Source: Bacteroidota bacterium (GTDB lineage Bacteria > Bacteroidota > Ignavibacteria > Kapaibacteriales > UBA2268). Taken from it: 64,000 nucleotides of DNA. The translations under genes were made by a program, and so were the position numbers. The notes beneath the pieces are model-generated. The model was given only the letters and a program-made list of their open reading frames with translations. It had not been told where the DNA came from and did not search any database. Below are positions 1 through 8,403 of this stretch, one piece after another (position 1 is the stretch's first letter; every line of letters starts with the position of its first letter). The stretch lies in assembly GCA_021780815.1 (NCBI GenBank), contig JAJXYC010000015.1, positions 337,796 through 401,795 on the forward strand, in the 5' to 3' direction.

Positions 1-2
1 AA

Positions 3-329
3 TATATGGGTGAACCGGCCGGAGTTATTTTGTCAATTGGTGGTAAAAATATTTACCACGCAGGCGATACTGCTCTGTTTATGGATATGAAATTAATTGG
101 AGAGATGACACCTATTGATATAATGCTTGTTCCTATTGGTGATAACTTTACAATGGGTATTGATGATGCAGTAAAAGCTTGCGAGTTCGTTCAACCTAAG
201 TTAGCAATACCTATGCATTACAACACTTTTTCAGTTATAAAAGCCGACCCTAACGAATTCGTCCGTAAATCTAAAGCAAAAGGTATAAATGCTCGCACTC
301 TCGCCTATGGAGAAATTTTAGAATTTTAG
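3..329 (+). CDS. Metal-dependent hydrolase, UPF0173/YtkL-like (5' end cut by window)
   Basis: This is the C-terminal half of a metallo-beta-lactamase-fold hydrolase. The reading frame is open to the left window edge, so the ATG at base 6 is an internal methionine rather than the start. The piece carries YHAGDTALF, whose His/Asp are metal ligands in the fold, and the late PMHYNTF segment that is typical of the UPF0173 family. The N-terminal HxHxDH site must lie outside the window. The biological substrate of this family is not settled. The gene runs convergently into rnpA with only 13 bases between the stop codons, and I see no hairpin there. Family assignment is firm; the function is unknown. 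Confidence 0.85.
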   Translation, partial: YMGEPAGVILSIGGKNIYHAGDTALFMDMKLIGEMTPIDIMLVPIGDNFTMGIDDAVKACEFVQPKLAIPMHYNTFSVIKADPNEFVRKSKAKGINARTLAYGEILEF

Positions 330-342
330 TTAAATTTTTGTA

Positions 343-753
343 TTAAATTTGTATATTAAACATTCGCGTTAAAGTATAAAGTAAATTTGTCTGGACAGTT
401 TGAAGATTAATCTGGTTTGGACAATTTACTTTATCTCCTTTCCAAGTAATAATGATTGCTTGAATTCGAGAAATGTCTATTTTATTCTCAATTATTTTTA
501 AGGAATATTTTAAACTAATTCGTAATAATCTTTTAATTCTATTACGAACCACAGCCTTTTTATAGATTTTTTTAGGAGCAATAACTCCAAAATAGATTGT
601 ATTTGGATTGGGTTCTAATCTTTTTACTTTAAAGTTGCAAGGCTTAAAGCAAATGGAAATTAAAATAGGAACAGAATAAAAATTTTTACTCTGTTTATAA
701 ACATATTTAAAAGAATTAAAGCCCTTTAAAGGGCTTAAATTCGCAGATTTCAT
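343..753 (-). CDS. rnpA: Ribonuclease P protein component
   Basis: Protein subunit of RNase P, which helps the catalytic RNA remove 5' leaders from pre-tRNA. The 136-residue length is normal for the family. The signature basic helix is visible as KKAVVRNRIKRLLR, containing the conserved RNR motif that contacts RNA, preceded by the FGVIAPKKIYK strand. It lies 23 bases downstream of rpmH on the same strand, the standard bacterial pairing, so the two are probably cotranscribed. The usual downstream partners yidD and yidC do not follow: the next gene is a convergent hydrolase. Confidence 0.93.
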   Translation of the reverse strand: MKSANLSPLKGFNSFKYVYKQSKNFYSVPILISICFKPCNFKVKRLEPNPNTIYFGVIAPKKIYKKAVVRNRIKRLLRISLKYSLKIIENKIDISRIQAIIITWKGDKVNCPNQINLQTVQTNLLYTLTRMFNIQI

Positions 754-776
754 AAGTTAATTAGATTAATTTCTAT

Positions 777-932
777 TTAAAAATTCTTTGGTTCATCACT
801 GACCGTTAATTTATAACGTCCTTTTCTTCTACGAGCCGATAAAACCTTGCGACCATTTTTAGTTGCCATTCTTGCTCGAAAACCGTGTTTATTCCTTCTT
901 TTTCTAATACTGGGCTGAAATGTCCTTTTCAT
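777..932 (-). CDS. rpmH: 50S ribosomal protein L34 (absent from ORF track)
   Basis: This 51-codon gene was too short for the ORF track. Read on the minus strand it starts [18 protein letters not shown] and continues [21 protein letters not shown], the near-invariant L34 sequence, then ends in a short SDEPKNF tail. L34 is a small, highly basic protein of the large ribosomal subunit. It precedes rnpA by 23 bases, as in most bacteria. In many genomes dnaA and oriC lie immediately upstream, but here ispD does. Confidence 0.96.
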   Translation of the reverse strand: MKRTFQPSIRKRRNKHGFRARMATKNGRKVLSARRRKGRYKLTVSDEPKNF

Positions 933-967
933 ATAAACCTAAATGTTTTTTCAAAATTAAATATTTG

Positions 968-1010
968 ATAATTACAAATTTAATAAAAATATTTCAATAA
1001 TTGTAATTAT
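968..1010. repeat. Inverted repeat between ispD and rpmH
   Basis: A perfect 10-base inverted repeat (ATAATTACAA and TTGTAATTAT) is separated by 23 bases in the 83-base gap between ispD and rpmH. It could be a weak ispD terminator or a regulator site near the rpmH promoter. In such AT-rich DNA a chance match is quite possible. Confidence 0.35.
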
Positions 1011-1015
1011 TAAAA

Positions 1016-1708
1016 TTATTTTTTCTCTCCGTTTAAAATCAACTCTGCAATTTTTAAATCAAAAGGTGTTGTCACTTTGATGTTATTATCTTCACCTTCA
1101 ATAACAGTAACTTTGTAGCCAAGAAACTCAACCAATTGAGAAGAATCAGAACCGATATAATTCACATCTCTGGCTTTATTATAAGCTTCAATTATTATTT
1201 CTTTCCAAAAAGATTGTGGAGTTTGTGTAATTGAAAGTTTTCCCCGTTGCAAAGTTCTTAAAATTTGATTTTTATTATTAATTTCTTTTACAGGGTCTTT
1301 AGGAGTTATTCCCAATACAACAGCACCATTTTCTTCGGTAGCATCTAATATTTTTTCTATAAGAGCTTTGCTTAAAAAAGGTCTAATGGCATCGTGGATT
1401 ATTACTATTTCAGCATCTTCAATAGCCTTCGAATGCAAAGCATTATAAATTGAATCTTGCCTTTCTTTTCCACCAACCACAACGTCTTTAACTTTTGTTA
1501 AATTAAACTTTGCAATCAATTCTTTAGTAAAAGAAAACCATTCACTATGAACAGAAATAACGATTGAATCAATTTCTTTGATATCATCAAAAAGTTCTAT
1601 TGTTCTAACAATAATCGGCTTACCTTTAAGTTCCACAAATTGTTTAGGTATATCACTTCCAAACCTTTCACCTTTACCACCTGCGGCAATTATTACACTT
1701 GTTTTCAT
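1016..1708 (-). CDS. ispD: 2-C-methyl-D-erythritol 4-phosphate cytidylyltransferase
   Basis: Third enzyme of the MEP (non-mevalonate) isoprenoid pathway: it transfers CMP from CTP to methylerythritol phosphate in the cytoplasm. The N-terminal nucleotide-binding loop AAGGKGERFGSDIPKQF is the IspD signature. VIIHDAIRPF, just after the middle of the fold, and the C-terminal EGEDNNIKVTTPFDL are also family hallmarks. The 230-residue length is normal and there is no IspF fusion. The ATG start follows a 103-base gap from pyrE, so it may have its own promoter. Its presence implies isoprenoids are made by the MEP route. Confidence 0.95.
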   Translation of the reverse strand: MKTSVIIAAGGKGERFGSDIPKQFVELKGKPIIVRTIELFDDIKEIDSIVISVHSEWFSFTKELIAKFNLTKVKDVVVGGKERQDSIYNALHSKAIEDAEIVIIHDAIRPFLSKALIEKILDATEENGAVVLGITPKDPVKEINNKNQILRTLQRGKLSITQTPQSFWKEIIIEAYNKARDVNYIGSDSSQLVEFLGYKVTVIEGEDNNIKVTTPFDLKIAELILNGEKK

Positions 1709-1811
1709 ACTTCCGTTTCGTTTAAATTATAAATTTTCTTTTTTTACAAAAAGTATAAATATAGATACGAATGAAATTATATTTTATTCAAAAAATAAAG
1801 AAAATTTATTA

Positions 1812-2336
1812 TTAATAACTTTTTAATTCATCAATAGTAAAGAGCGAAGAAAGCGATATATTCGCATTAGAGAGATTTTCTTTCCCGCCTTGCAATCTAT
1901 CAATCACGCAAAGCGCATCTTCAACGATAACACCTGCATTACGCAAATCTTGTACGCTTAAAATAATTTGCCCACCACTTGTTACTACATCTTCAATAAC
2001 AAGCAATTTCTTGTCTGCAATCTCCATACCCTCTGCAACTCTTCTTGTTCCGTATTCTTTTGCTTTTTTTCTTACAAAAACAATTGGCAACCCAGTTTGC
2101 AATGAAATCGCTGTTGCAATTGGAATACCACCCATTTCCAATGCCGCTAGCCCATCATATTTGTTGGCAATAATCATATCCGACATTTGAATTGAAATCT
2201 CTTTGAGTAGCACAGGATTGGCTTCAAATTGATATTTATCAAAATATTCGTTACTAATTTTACCTGAACGGAGCAAAAATTCACCCGTTAAGTAAGCAGC
2301 TTTGTAAATTAATTTTCCTAATTCAATTTTGTTCAT
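1812..2336 (-). CDS. pyrE: Orotate phosphoribosyltransferase
   Basis: Converts orotate plus PRPP to orotidine 5'-phosphate in de novo pyrimidine synthesis. The PRPP-binding loop is visible as LVIEDVVTSGGQ, and the flexible catalytic loop is RKKAKEYGTRR. The start ELGKLIYKAAYLTGEFLLRSGK matches the family N-terminus. At 174 residues it is a little shorter than the E. coli enzyme but within range for FCB-group PyrE proteins. It lies 33 bases downstream of the M28 peptidase gene in a leftward run. Confidence 0.93.
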   Translation of the reverse strand: MNKIELGKLIYKAAYLTGEFLLRSGKISNEYFDKYQFEANPVLLKEISIQMSDMIIANKYDGLAALEMGGIPIATAISLQTGLPIVFVRKKAKEYGTRRVAEGMEIADKKLLVIEDVVTSGGQIILSVQDLRNAGVIVEDALCVIDRLQGGKENLSNANISLSSLFTIDELKSY

Positions 2337-2369
2337 AATTTTTATTATTTTAATTATTCATTGATAAAT

Positions 2370-3749
2370 TTACTTTGTTGAAATAAAATCTGGCAAATCG
2401 GCATAAATATAAGTAGCAATAGCGATTATTGCAATACATTTATTTAAATCTTCTGGATTTACTTTATCGGGAGTATCTGCGGGCGAATGATGGTACCAAA
2501 AATATTCATCGTTACCTTTTGTTGATAAAGACATACCACTAATCCCAAGTCTCATCATTGGACCAATATCAACACCACCGCCACCTTTTTTGATAGAAAA
2601 ATCAGGAGCAATCTCTTTCACAAGTGGAGTAATGCCTTTTAAAATCGTTAAATATTTTTCGTCTCCTGTAAAACCAATTCCCAAAGGTTCAAAAACACCA
2701 GAATCAAATTCAAAAACAAGAAAATGAGGTTCGTTCTTATGTTTTTCAGCATAAGCAATACCTCCACGGGTTCCACTTTCTTCATTAACCCAAATTACAT
2801 TTCGCATAGTTCTTCTTGGTTTCAATCCTAGACTACGAATAATATTTAAAGCTTCCCAAGTTGAAATAAATCCAGACGCATCGTCTTGCGCACCTTCTCC
2901 ATAATCCCAAGAATCAGAATGACCGCCAAGAGCAACAATTTCTCGTGGTTTTTCGCTACCTCTAATTTCACCCATAAGATTATATGATATAGTATCAGGC
3001 ATCGTTTCACAAGTCATCTTTAATTTCAATTTAGGAGTTATTCCACGATTTTGCAAACGTTGTAATAGTTCGGCATCTTCCAAAGTAATTGAAGCAGTAG
3101 GTATTTTAGGTATAGAATCTTGATAACCCATTACTCCTGTATGTAACATATCAAAACCAATAGGACTAACAGAACGTAATAAACTTGCTACAGCACCATA
3201 TTTTGCAGCTTCGGAAGCACCATGAAATCTATATTGCACATTATGCCCATAACTTACCCAAGGAGCATTATAAACAACAATTTTACCTTTCACTTCTTTA
3301 CTTCTTTTTGCCAATTCATCAAAATCTTTCACAACTAAAACAGGAGCTTCAATCAATTTACCATTCGTCCCGACACTATGACCGAGAGAAGATATTTTAA
3401 AAACTTTATTTCTTGGATAAACCATCTCACAATATTCTTCCCCACGCTTCCAATTTGGCACCATAACTTCTTCAAGATGAACATTTTCAAATCCATCTTT
3501 TTTCATTTCTTTTTCAGCCCAAAAGATAGCATCGTTCAAACTTTTAGAACCAGTTAATCTTGGACCATACGTATCGCAAACGTATGCAAGTTTTTCCCAA
3601 GATAAACTATCCGCCATTGCTTTTTGTATTATTTGCCTTGCAATTTTTGAATAAGTATTGTAAATATATACGGAATCTATTTCAGTACTTTTACTACTTT
3701 GAAAAGCTAAACCTAAACATACTATTAAAACTAAAAAATATCTTTCCAT
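2370..3749 (-). CDS. Exported M28-family zinc peptidase, carboxypeptidase Q-like
   Basis: A secreted dinuclear-zinc aminopeptidase or carboxypeptidase of the M28 family. A signal peptide is present (MERYFLVLIVCLGLAFQSSKS). A substrate-side N-terminal region follows (YVCDTYGPRLTGSKSL, typical of the PGCP/carboxypeptidase Q branch), then a protease-associated insert around residues 130-230. The catalytic domain follows with metal ligands in GGHSDSWDYGEGAQDDASG, the catalytic Glu pair in VNEESGTRGG, and the last ligand in YHHSPADTPDKVN. All key residues appear intact. It probably trims dipeptides in the periplasm or outside the cell. The peptide substrate cannot be told from sequence. Confidence 0.88.
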   Translation of the reverse strand: MERYFLVLIVCLGLAFQSSKSTEIDSVYIYNTYSKIARQIIQKAMADSLSWEKLAYVCDTYGPRLTGSKSLNDAIFWAEKEMKKDGFENVHLEEVMVPNWKRGEEYCEMVYPRNKVFKISSLGHSVGTNGKLIEAPVLVVKDFDELAKRSKEVKGKIVVYNAPWVSYGHNVQYRFHGASEAAKYGAVASLLRSVSPIGFDMLHTGVMGYQDSIPKIPTASITLEDAELLQRLQNRGITPKLKLKMTCETMPDTISYNLMGEIRGSEKPREIVALGGHSDSWDYGEGAQDDASGFISTWEALNIIRSLGLKPRRTMRNVIWVNEESGTRGGIAYAEKHKNEPHFLVFEFDSGVFEPLGIGFTGDEKYLTILKGITPLVKEIAPDFSIKKGGGGVDIGPMMRLGISGMSLSTKGNDEYFWYHHSPADTPDKVNPEDLNKCIAIIAIATYIYADLPDFISTK

Positions 3750-3797
3750 AATTTGCTCACAATAAAGAATTACTAATTGATTTATTTAATATTCAAA

Positions 3798-5243
3798 TTA
3801 TTTAGCAAGAACAACGAATTCAGTTCTTCTGTTTTTCGCTCTCCCTTCCTCGGTATCATTTGAAGCAATAGGACGTGAAAAGCCAAATCCACGATACCGC
3901 AATCGCCTTGCTTCAACACCTCTTTGGATTAAAGCATCATAAACTGCTTTTGCTCTTGCTTCGCTTAAGGTTAAGTTATATTCAATACCACCTACATTAT
4001 CGGTATGTCCTTGTATTTCAAGCTGAATCTTTGGGTCGCTTAACATAACATCTGCAATTTCATCAATAATTGGCGCCGATTCGGGTTTAATTTCAGATTT
4101 ATTAAAATCAAACAAGATTGGACGAGTAAAGGCTGTTCCAATTTTATCCCAAGGCATTAATCCAGAAGTATTGTAATCACCCTCTGCAAATAATGTATCT
4201 TTTCGGTTTGGAATATTCAAATATGAACGAACTTTATGATAACCCCAATATTTCGGTGGATTATAAGTAATTAAATAAAAATACCGCAAACTCATATAAA
4301 TATCTCGAAAAACAGATACAAGTTGTTCTTTTGAATAAGCCTTATAAAACTTTCCACCTGTATATTTTGCTAAATATCGTAAATTTTCATCTTTTGAGTA
4401 TCCAAAAGCTACACTAAAAATATGAATTTGTCTAGCTTTTGCCGTATCAATCAATTCACCTATTTCTTTTTGTGAATAATTGTCATCACCATCTGAAAAA
4501 ATTACTAAAACTCTTGGAACATCGGTTGGTGTATTTTCATAAAGTTGCATATTCTTCCAAATAGCATCATAAACAGCCGAAAATAGCCCAATGCCTTGCC
4601 CCTTTCTTGTATTATATAAACTTAAAATTTTGTTCTTATCTTGAATTAAAGGAACTTTTATATCAAAATCTTTGTTAAATGTGGTAATGCCTATTTTATC
4701 ATAATCCATTTTTAAATTTACAAATAAATTTGTCCCTGTAAATATTGCGTCCATAACTCCTGTCATAGAACCGCTATAATCAACTGTTAAAACTATATTA
4801 TAGGGAATAGAATCTTTTGCCCCAAATTCACGAACTTTAAAATTCTTTATATCTACTTTTTTGATATTATAAACTTTGCCCAAATCTTCTTTAAGTGTGG
4901 AAAAATATTCTACATCTGGATTTTGTTTATATGGATTAGCCATATTGGTAATAAAATGCCCCAATGAATCATATACACGAGCATACAGTTTAATTGTATC
5001 AGGGTACAAATCTGATTCAAGTCGAAAAAAATCATAGATTAATTTATCAGGATTAGCGGAATCAATTGGCAATGTAGAAGTAAGATAAATATCCTTCGTA
5101 GGATTTTCATCAGAATAATCCCATATTTCTTTTTGAAGTTCAAATCCTGTTTTCTGCTCTCTTGATGAAGAACAAGCAACAAAACTTGATATAATAATCA
5201 AAAGGAAAAAAAATTTACCAGTATTATTTTTTAATTTCAACAT
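3798..5243 (-). CDS. VWA-OmpA lipoprotein
   Basis: A predicted outer-membrane lipoprotein: the leader ends in the lipobox FVACSSS with Cys24 as the lipidation site. A von Willebrand factor A domain fills about residues 145-320, with the metal-ion adhesion motif DYSGSMTG and the later FSDGDD. The C-terminal 110 residues are an OmpA/MotB-type peptidoglycan-binding domain (DFNKSEIKPES, QGHTDNVGG, NRRTEFVVL). It therefore probably links an adhesive domain to the cell wall. The ligand is unknown. It sits 20 bases downstream of the methyltransferase gene and 48 upstream of the peptidase gene. Confidence 0.88.
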   Translation of the reverse strand: MLKLKNNTGKFFFLLIIISSFVACSSSREQKTGFELQKEIWDYSDENPTKDIYLTSTLPIDSANPDKLIYDFFRLESDLYPDTIKLYARVYDSLGHFITNMANPYKQNPDVEYFSTLKEDLGKVYNIKKVDIKNFKVREFGAKDSIPYNIVLTVDYSGSMTGVMDAIFTGTNLFVNLKMDYDKIGITTFNKDFDIKVPLIQDKNKILSLYNTRKGQGIGLFSAVYDAIWKNMQLYENTPTDVPRVLVIFSDGDDNYSQKEIGELIDTAKARQIHIFSVAFGYSKDENLRYLAKYTGGKFYKAYSKEQLVSVFRDIYMSLRYFYLITYNPPKYWGYHKVRSYLNIPNRKDTLFAEGDYNTSGLMPWDKIGTAFTRPILFDFNKSEIKPESAPIIDEIADVMLSDPKIQLEIQGHTDNVGGIEYNLTLSEARAKAVYDALIQRGVEARRLRYRGFGFSRPIASNDTEEGRAKNRRTEFVVLAK

Positions 5244-5263
5244 AGAAAATACTTATTTTTAAA

Positions 5264-5917
5264 TTAGTATTTTAATGACAATAACAAACCATCTCCCACA
5301 GGCGCAATAGTTGAAAAATATTTCTGACGCATAAAATCGTTAAATGATTTAATTGATTTTATATCGTTAGGGTTCCTCTCTGGCGCAGACTGTGTAACAA
5401 ATCCAAAAGCAAAAGCATTATCAGCCGATATTATTCCACCCGAACGGACATATTTATCAATCAAATTCACATATTTATGATAATTTGATTTATCAGCATC
5501 TAAAAAGATAAAATCAAAATTATGGTCAGGCTGAAAATCTTTTAAAAAATCTAATGCTTTGTGATGAATAATTTCAATTTTATTTGAAAGTCCGGCTTCT
5601 TCAATTTTTAACTTAGCAAATTCATAATGCTTTTGTTCTAATTCTACGGTAATCAGATTTCCGTCATCAGGTAAAGCTCTTGCCATTGCAATAGCCGAGT
5701 AACCTGCTAATGTTCCAATTTCAAGAACATATTTTGCATTAATTGATTTTAAAATAAATTGAATGAAACGTGCTTGTTCAGGTGAAATTGAAATTTGAGG
5801 AATATTGTGTAATTGAGCATCTATTAAAAGTTGTTTTAAGAATTCATCATCGCTTGAAAAATTATCAACTAAATACTGGAATAAATCTTCTTTGAGTGCT
5901 GTTGCCTGCATTGTCAT
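5264..5917 (-). CDS. SAM-dependent O-methyltransferase (family 3, CCoAOMT-like)
   Basis: A Rossmann-fold methyltransferase resembling the bacterial catechol/caffeoyl-CoA O-methyltransferase group. The SAM-binding motif is YVLEIGTLAGYSAIAMARALP, and the divalent metal/substrate site is FIFLDADKSNYHKYV followed by ISADNAF. The 217-residue length is normal. Starts at either of two nearby ATGs (MTM) are possible. It lies 31 bases after the MCE gene in a probable operon. Members of this family in heterotrophs mostly have no known physiological substrate. Confidence 0.88.
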   Translation of the reverse strand: MTMQATALKEDLFQYLVDNFSSDDEFLKQLLIDAQLHNIPQISISPEQARFIQFILKSINAKYVLEIGTLAGYSAIAMARALPDDGNLITVELEQKHYEFAKLKIEEAGLSNKIEIIHHKALDFLKDFQPDHNFDFIFLDADKSNYHKYVNLIDKYVRSGGIISADNAFAFGFVTQSAPERNPNDIKSIKSFNDFMRQKYFSTIAPVGDGLLLSLKY

Positions 5918-5948
5918 AACTTCATTTCCCTTTTTCAGTCAATTTATT

Positions 5949-6896
5949 TTATGGTCTTGTTCCCAGTCTAACATTAACATTAACACCATATTTTTTTATT
6001 GAATTTACAAGCGAGTCTAAATTCGTTATTGTAGAATCGATTCGTTGAGCAAAGCTCTTATCATAAAGTAATTTAGAGACAGTTCCATTGCCTTGTTCAA
6101 TATTGTTCAAAATATTTTTCATATTATTTGAAAGCAATTGCAATGAAGAAAGTAAACTATCAGCTTTTTTGAGCATTGGTTTTGAATTGGTTGAAATTGT
6201 ATCTAAATTACTAACTATTGAACTAAATTGAGATTTATTATCGTTAAGTAATGTTTTTACATTGGTCGAAATTTGTTTCAAATCTTGTAAAGTGGAACTT
6301 ATTGCAGTTTTGTTATTTTCAAGTAAAACACTTAAATCTGCAACCATCTTATCAGTGTTGTTGATAATTGAGACTAAATTTTGATGTAAACTTTTATCAC
6401 CTAAAAGAACATTTAATCCATTTAAAGTAGTATCAACTTTGTTGAGCAATCCAATAATTTCATTGCTTGCCGCACCAAAAGTAGCTACTAATTCACCTAA
6501 ATCTGGTGGATTAGAACCAAGTATATAATTAGAACGATTGAATTTAATTTTAGACTTACCTGGATTTATTTCAATTTTCTTACCACCAGTAATTTCTAAA
6601 ATCAATATAGTGGCAGAAGCATCGGAGTAAATATCCTTAATCTCGTCTAAATTACCAATAACAAGAACGGAATCATGATAATTCTCAATAGAATTAACAG
6701 AACCCCGTTTTACTCCATTAACATAAATAGGGTCAGATGGCTTAAGTCCACCTGAGTGAGGAAAAAGGAACTTAATATCAGTTCTTTCGGAGGATAAATT
6801 TAAACTTCTGCCAAAGACAATCCCAAGAACTAAAATTATAACACCAAAAAATATTAATAAACCAACACGAAATTCAGTTGCTTGGGATATCTTCAT
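5949..6896 (-). CDS. MCE-domain (MlaD-like) lipid-transport substrate-binding protein
   Basis: A single-pass inner-membrane protein with one MCE domain, the periplasmic ring-forming component of Mla-type lipid ABC transporters. The membrane anchor is FRVGLLIFFGVIILVLGIVFG. The MCE domain follows at about residues 38-115 (FLFPHSGGLKPSDPIYVNGVKRG). The remaining two thirds is helical, with repeated blocks such as LLNDNKSQFSSIVSNLDTIS, typical of the coiled tube region. The MlaE permease and MlaF ATPase are not adjacent, so they must be encoded elsewhere. The stop of ssb is 2 bases from this start, so the two are cotranscribed. Confidence 0.88.
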   Translation of the reverse strand: MKISQATEFRVGLLIFFGVIILVLGIVFGRSLNLSSERTDIKFLFPHSGGLKPSDPIYVNGVKRGSVNSIENYHDSVLVIGNLDEIKDIYSDASATILILEITGGKKIEINPGKSKIKFNRSNYILGSNPPDLGELVATFGAASNEIIGLLNKVDTTLNGLNVLLGDKSLHQNLVSIINNTDKMVADLSVLLENNKTAISSTLQDLKQISTNVKTLLNDNKSQFSSIVSNLDTISTNSKPMLKKADSLLSSLQLLSNNMKNILNNIEQGNGTVSKLLYDKSFAQRIDSTITNLDSLVNSIKKYGVNVNVRLGTRP

Positions 6897-6898
6897 TT

Positions 6899-7411
6899 TT
6901 AATATTTGTTAGAATTGTTAAAATCGTTATCATGATCGAAATCAAAATGAAAATCTTCGTCAAAATCAGCCATTTCACCAGGATAAAAATGGTCAGATGA
7001 AATAAAATCATCTTTGTCATCAATGATTAAATCTTCCATATCAGAATGTACATTTTTCCCATTTAATGGCTTACCTTTACCATCAAGCAATAAGATGTTA
7101 TCAGCCAGAACTTCAACAAGTTGTCTGGGTTTTAAAACAACTTTATCTTCAACGATACGGGTTTGTAAACGACCTTCAACAAAAATACGAGAACCTTTTC
7201 TAATCAGCTTTTCTACAATTTCAGCGAGACCACGCCATGCAACAATAGTGTGCCAATCAGTTTGTTCTTTTAAATTACCCATTCTATCTTTCCAAGTTTG
7301 CGAGGTAGCTATCCTAAACGAAGTAACGGGTATACCACCTGGTGTTTTCTTGAGAATTGGGTCCATTCCTACATTGCCTATTAAAAGCACTTTATTAAGA
7401 GACCTTGACAT
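6899..7411 (-). CDS. ssb: Single-stranded DNA-binding protein
   Basis: Binds single-stranded DNA in replication, repair and recombination. The OB fold is clear over residues 1-110 (LNKVLLIGNVGMDPILKKTPGG, VTSFRIATSQTWKD, TDWHTIVAWRGLAEIVEKLI, GSRIFVEGRLQTR). The linker is short and ends in an unusual acidic, aromatic-rich stretch, FDEDFHFDFDHDNDF, followed by NNSNKY. The usual partner-binding tip (DDDIPF-type) is not present at the very end. The gene lies 57 bases after the FKBP gene and 2 bases before the MCE gene. Confidence 0.93.
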   Translation of the reverse strand: MSRSLNKVLLIGNVGMDPILKKTPGGIPVTSFRIATSQTWKDRMGNLKEQTDWHTIVAWRGLAEIVEKLIRKGSRIFVEGRLQTRIVEDKVVLKPRQLVEVLADNILLLDGKGKPLNGKNVHSDMEDLIIDDKDDFISSDHFYPGEMADFDEDFHFDFDHDNDFNNSNKY

Positions 7412-7468
7412 TAATCTACTCCCAAACTTAAATTAAAAAAAACATAACTGAATAAAGAAGTTATTAAA

Positions 7469-8242
7469 TTATTTTTTATTTTGCGTTGCAGCAGGCTTTA
7501 CTTTAATTAATTCCACTTCAAATATTAAAGCTTCATTAGGACCAATTGCTCCTTGACCTGCTCCACGTTCTCCATAAGCTAAATCTGATGGGATATAAAG
7601 AGTGGCTTTTCCACCTTCTTTCAACAACTGCAAACCTTCTGTCCAACCTTTAATTACTTGGTTTAATGGAAATTGTGCTGGTTGTCCACGTTCAATTGAA
7701 CTATCAAATACTTTTCCATCAATTAATTTACCAGTATAATTTACAACAACTGTATCTGTTTCTTTTGGTGTTAGACCTGTTCCAGGTTGAGTTATTTCAT
7801 ATTGAAGACCTGATGTAGTTACTTTTATTCCAGGTTTTTTTGCATTTTCTTCTAAAAATTTCTTCGAAGTTTCTTGATTAACTTGTGCTAATTTCTTTTG
7901 TTTTTCCATATCTTTTTGCCTTAATTCTTGATTTAAATCTACTATTGATTTTTGAATTTGTTCTTGCGTTAACGCTGGGGCTAAATTGCCTGACACATCT
8001 TTCAAAGCTTGAATAAAAATCTCTGGATTAATTTCCACATCATTGTTCTTCAAATCTGTTCCAAATTGAGTTCCTAAACTGTAGGAAAGAGTGTCTGCTT
8101 TTGTTTTTAAAACAACACTCGACTTCGCCTGTTGTATAGTTGCTGACTGTGTTTGTAGTTTAGTTTTACCTTTTGTTTGACTAAACACATTCGTGCTTAT
8201 TAAGCATACTGCTATTAAGCCTAATACAATACTTTTTCGCAT
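7469..8242 (-). CDS. Exported FKBP-type peptidyl-prolyl isomerase
   Basis: A periplasmic prolyl isomerase/chaperone of the FkpA/Mip type. There is an N-terminal signal peptide ([18 protein letters not shown]). A helical dimerisation region follows at about residues 45-130 ([22 protein letters not shown], then a charged coiled segment). The C-terminal FKBP domain includes [27 protein letters not shown] and [29 protein letters not shown]. The active-site aromatic and Asp positions of FKBP appear kept. It is probably the first gene of the run that continues with ssb and the MCE gene. Confidence 0.92.
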   Translation of the reverse strand: MRKSIVLGLIAVCLISTNVFSQTKGKTKLQTQSATIQQAKSSVVLKTKADTLSYSLGTQFGTDLKNNDVEINPEIFIQALKDVSGNLAPALTQEQIQKSIVDLNQELRQKDMEKQKKLAQVNQETSKKFLEENAKKPGIKVTTSGLQYEITQPGTGLTPKETDTVVVNYTGKLIDGKVFDSSIERGQPAQFPLNQVIKGWTEGLQLLKEGGKATLYIPSDLAYGERGAGQGAIGPNEALIFEVELIKVKPAATQNKK

Positions 8243-8403
8243 TAAAAATCTCCAAAAAATACTAAATTATGAATAAAATTTGATTGTTTATATAAATACG
8301 AGTAAAATGGGAAAAAATTTTTTTTAAATTAAACTTTATTATTAAAAATACAATAAAAAAATCAAAATCTATACAATCCTCTATATAGAAATTTGGCATA
8401 ATA

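Noticed and set aside
1578-1826. 82-residue ORF overlapping ispD on the other strand
   Set aside because: Covers the ispD start and an AT-rich gap; ends in Lys/Asn/Leu low-complexity sequence.
7014-7436. 140-residue plus-strand ORF opposite ssb
   Set aside because: It is wholly antisense to ssb, whose protein is clearly conserved; the translated sequence is Ser/Thr/Leu-rich shadow coding without any motif.
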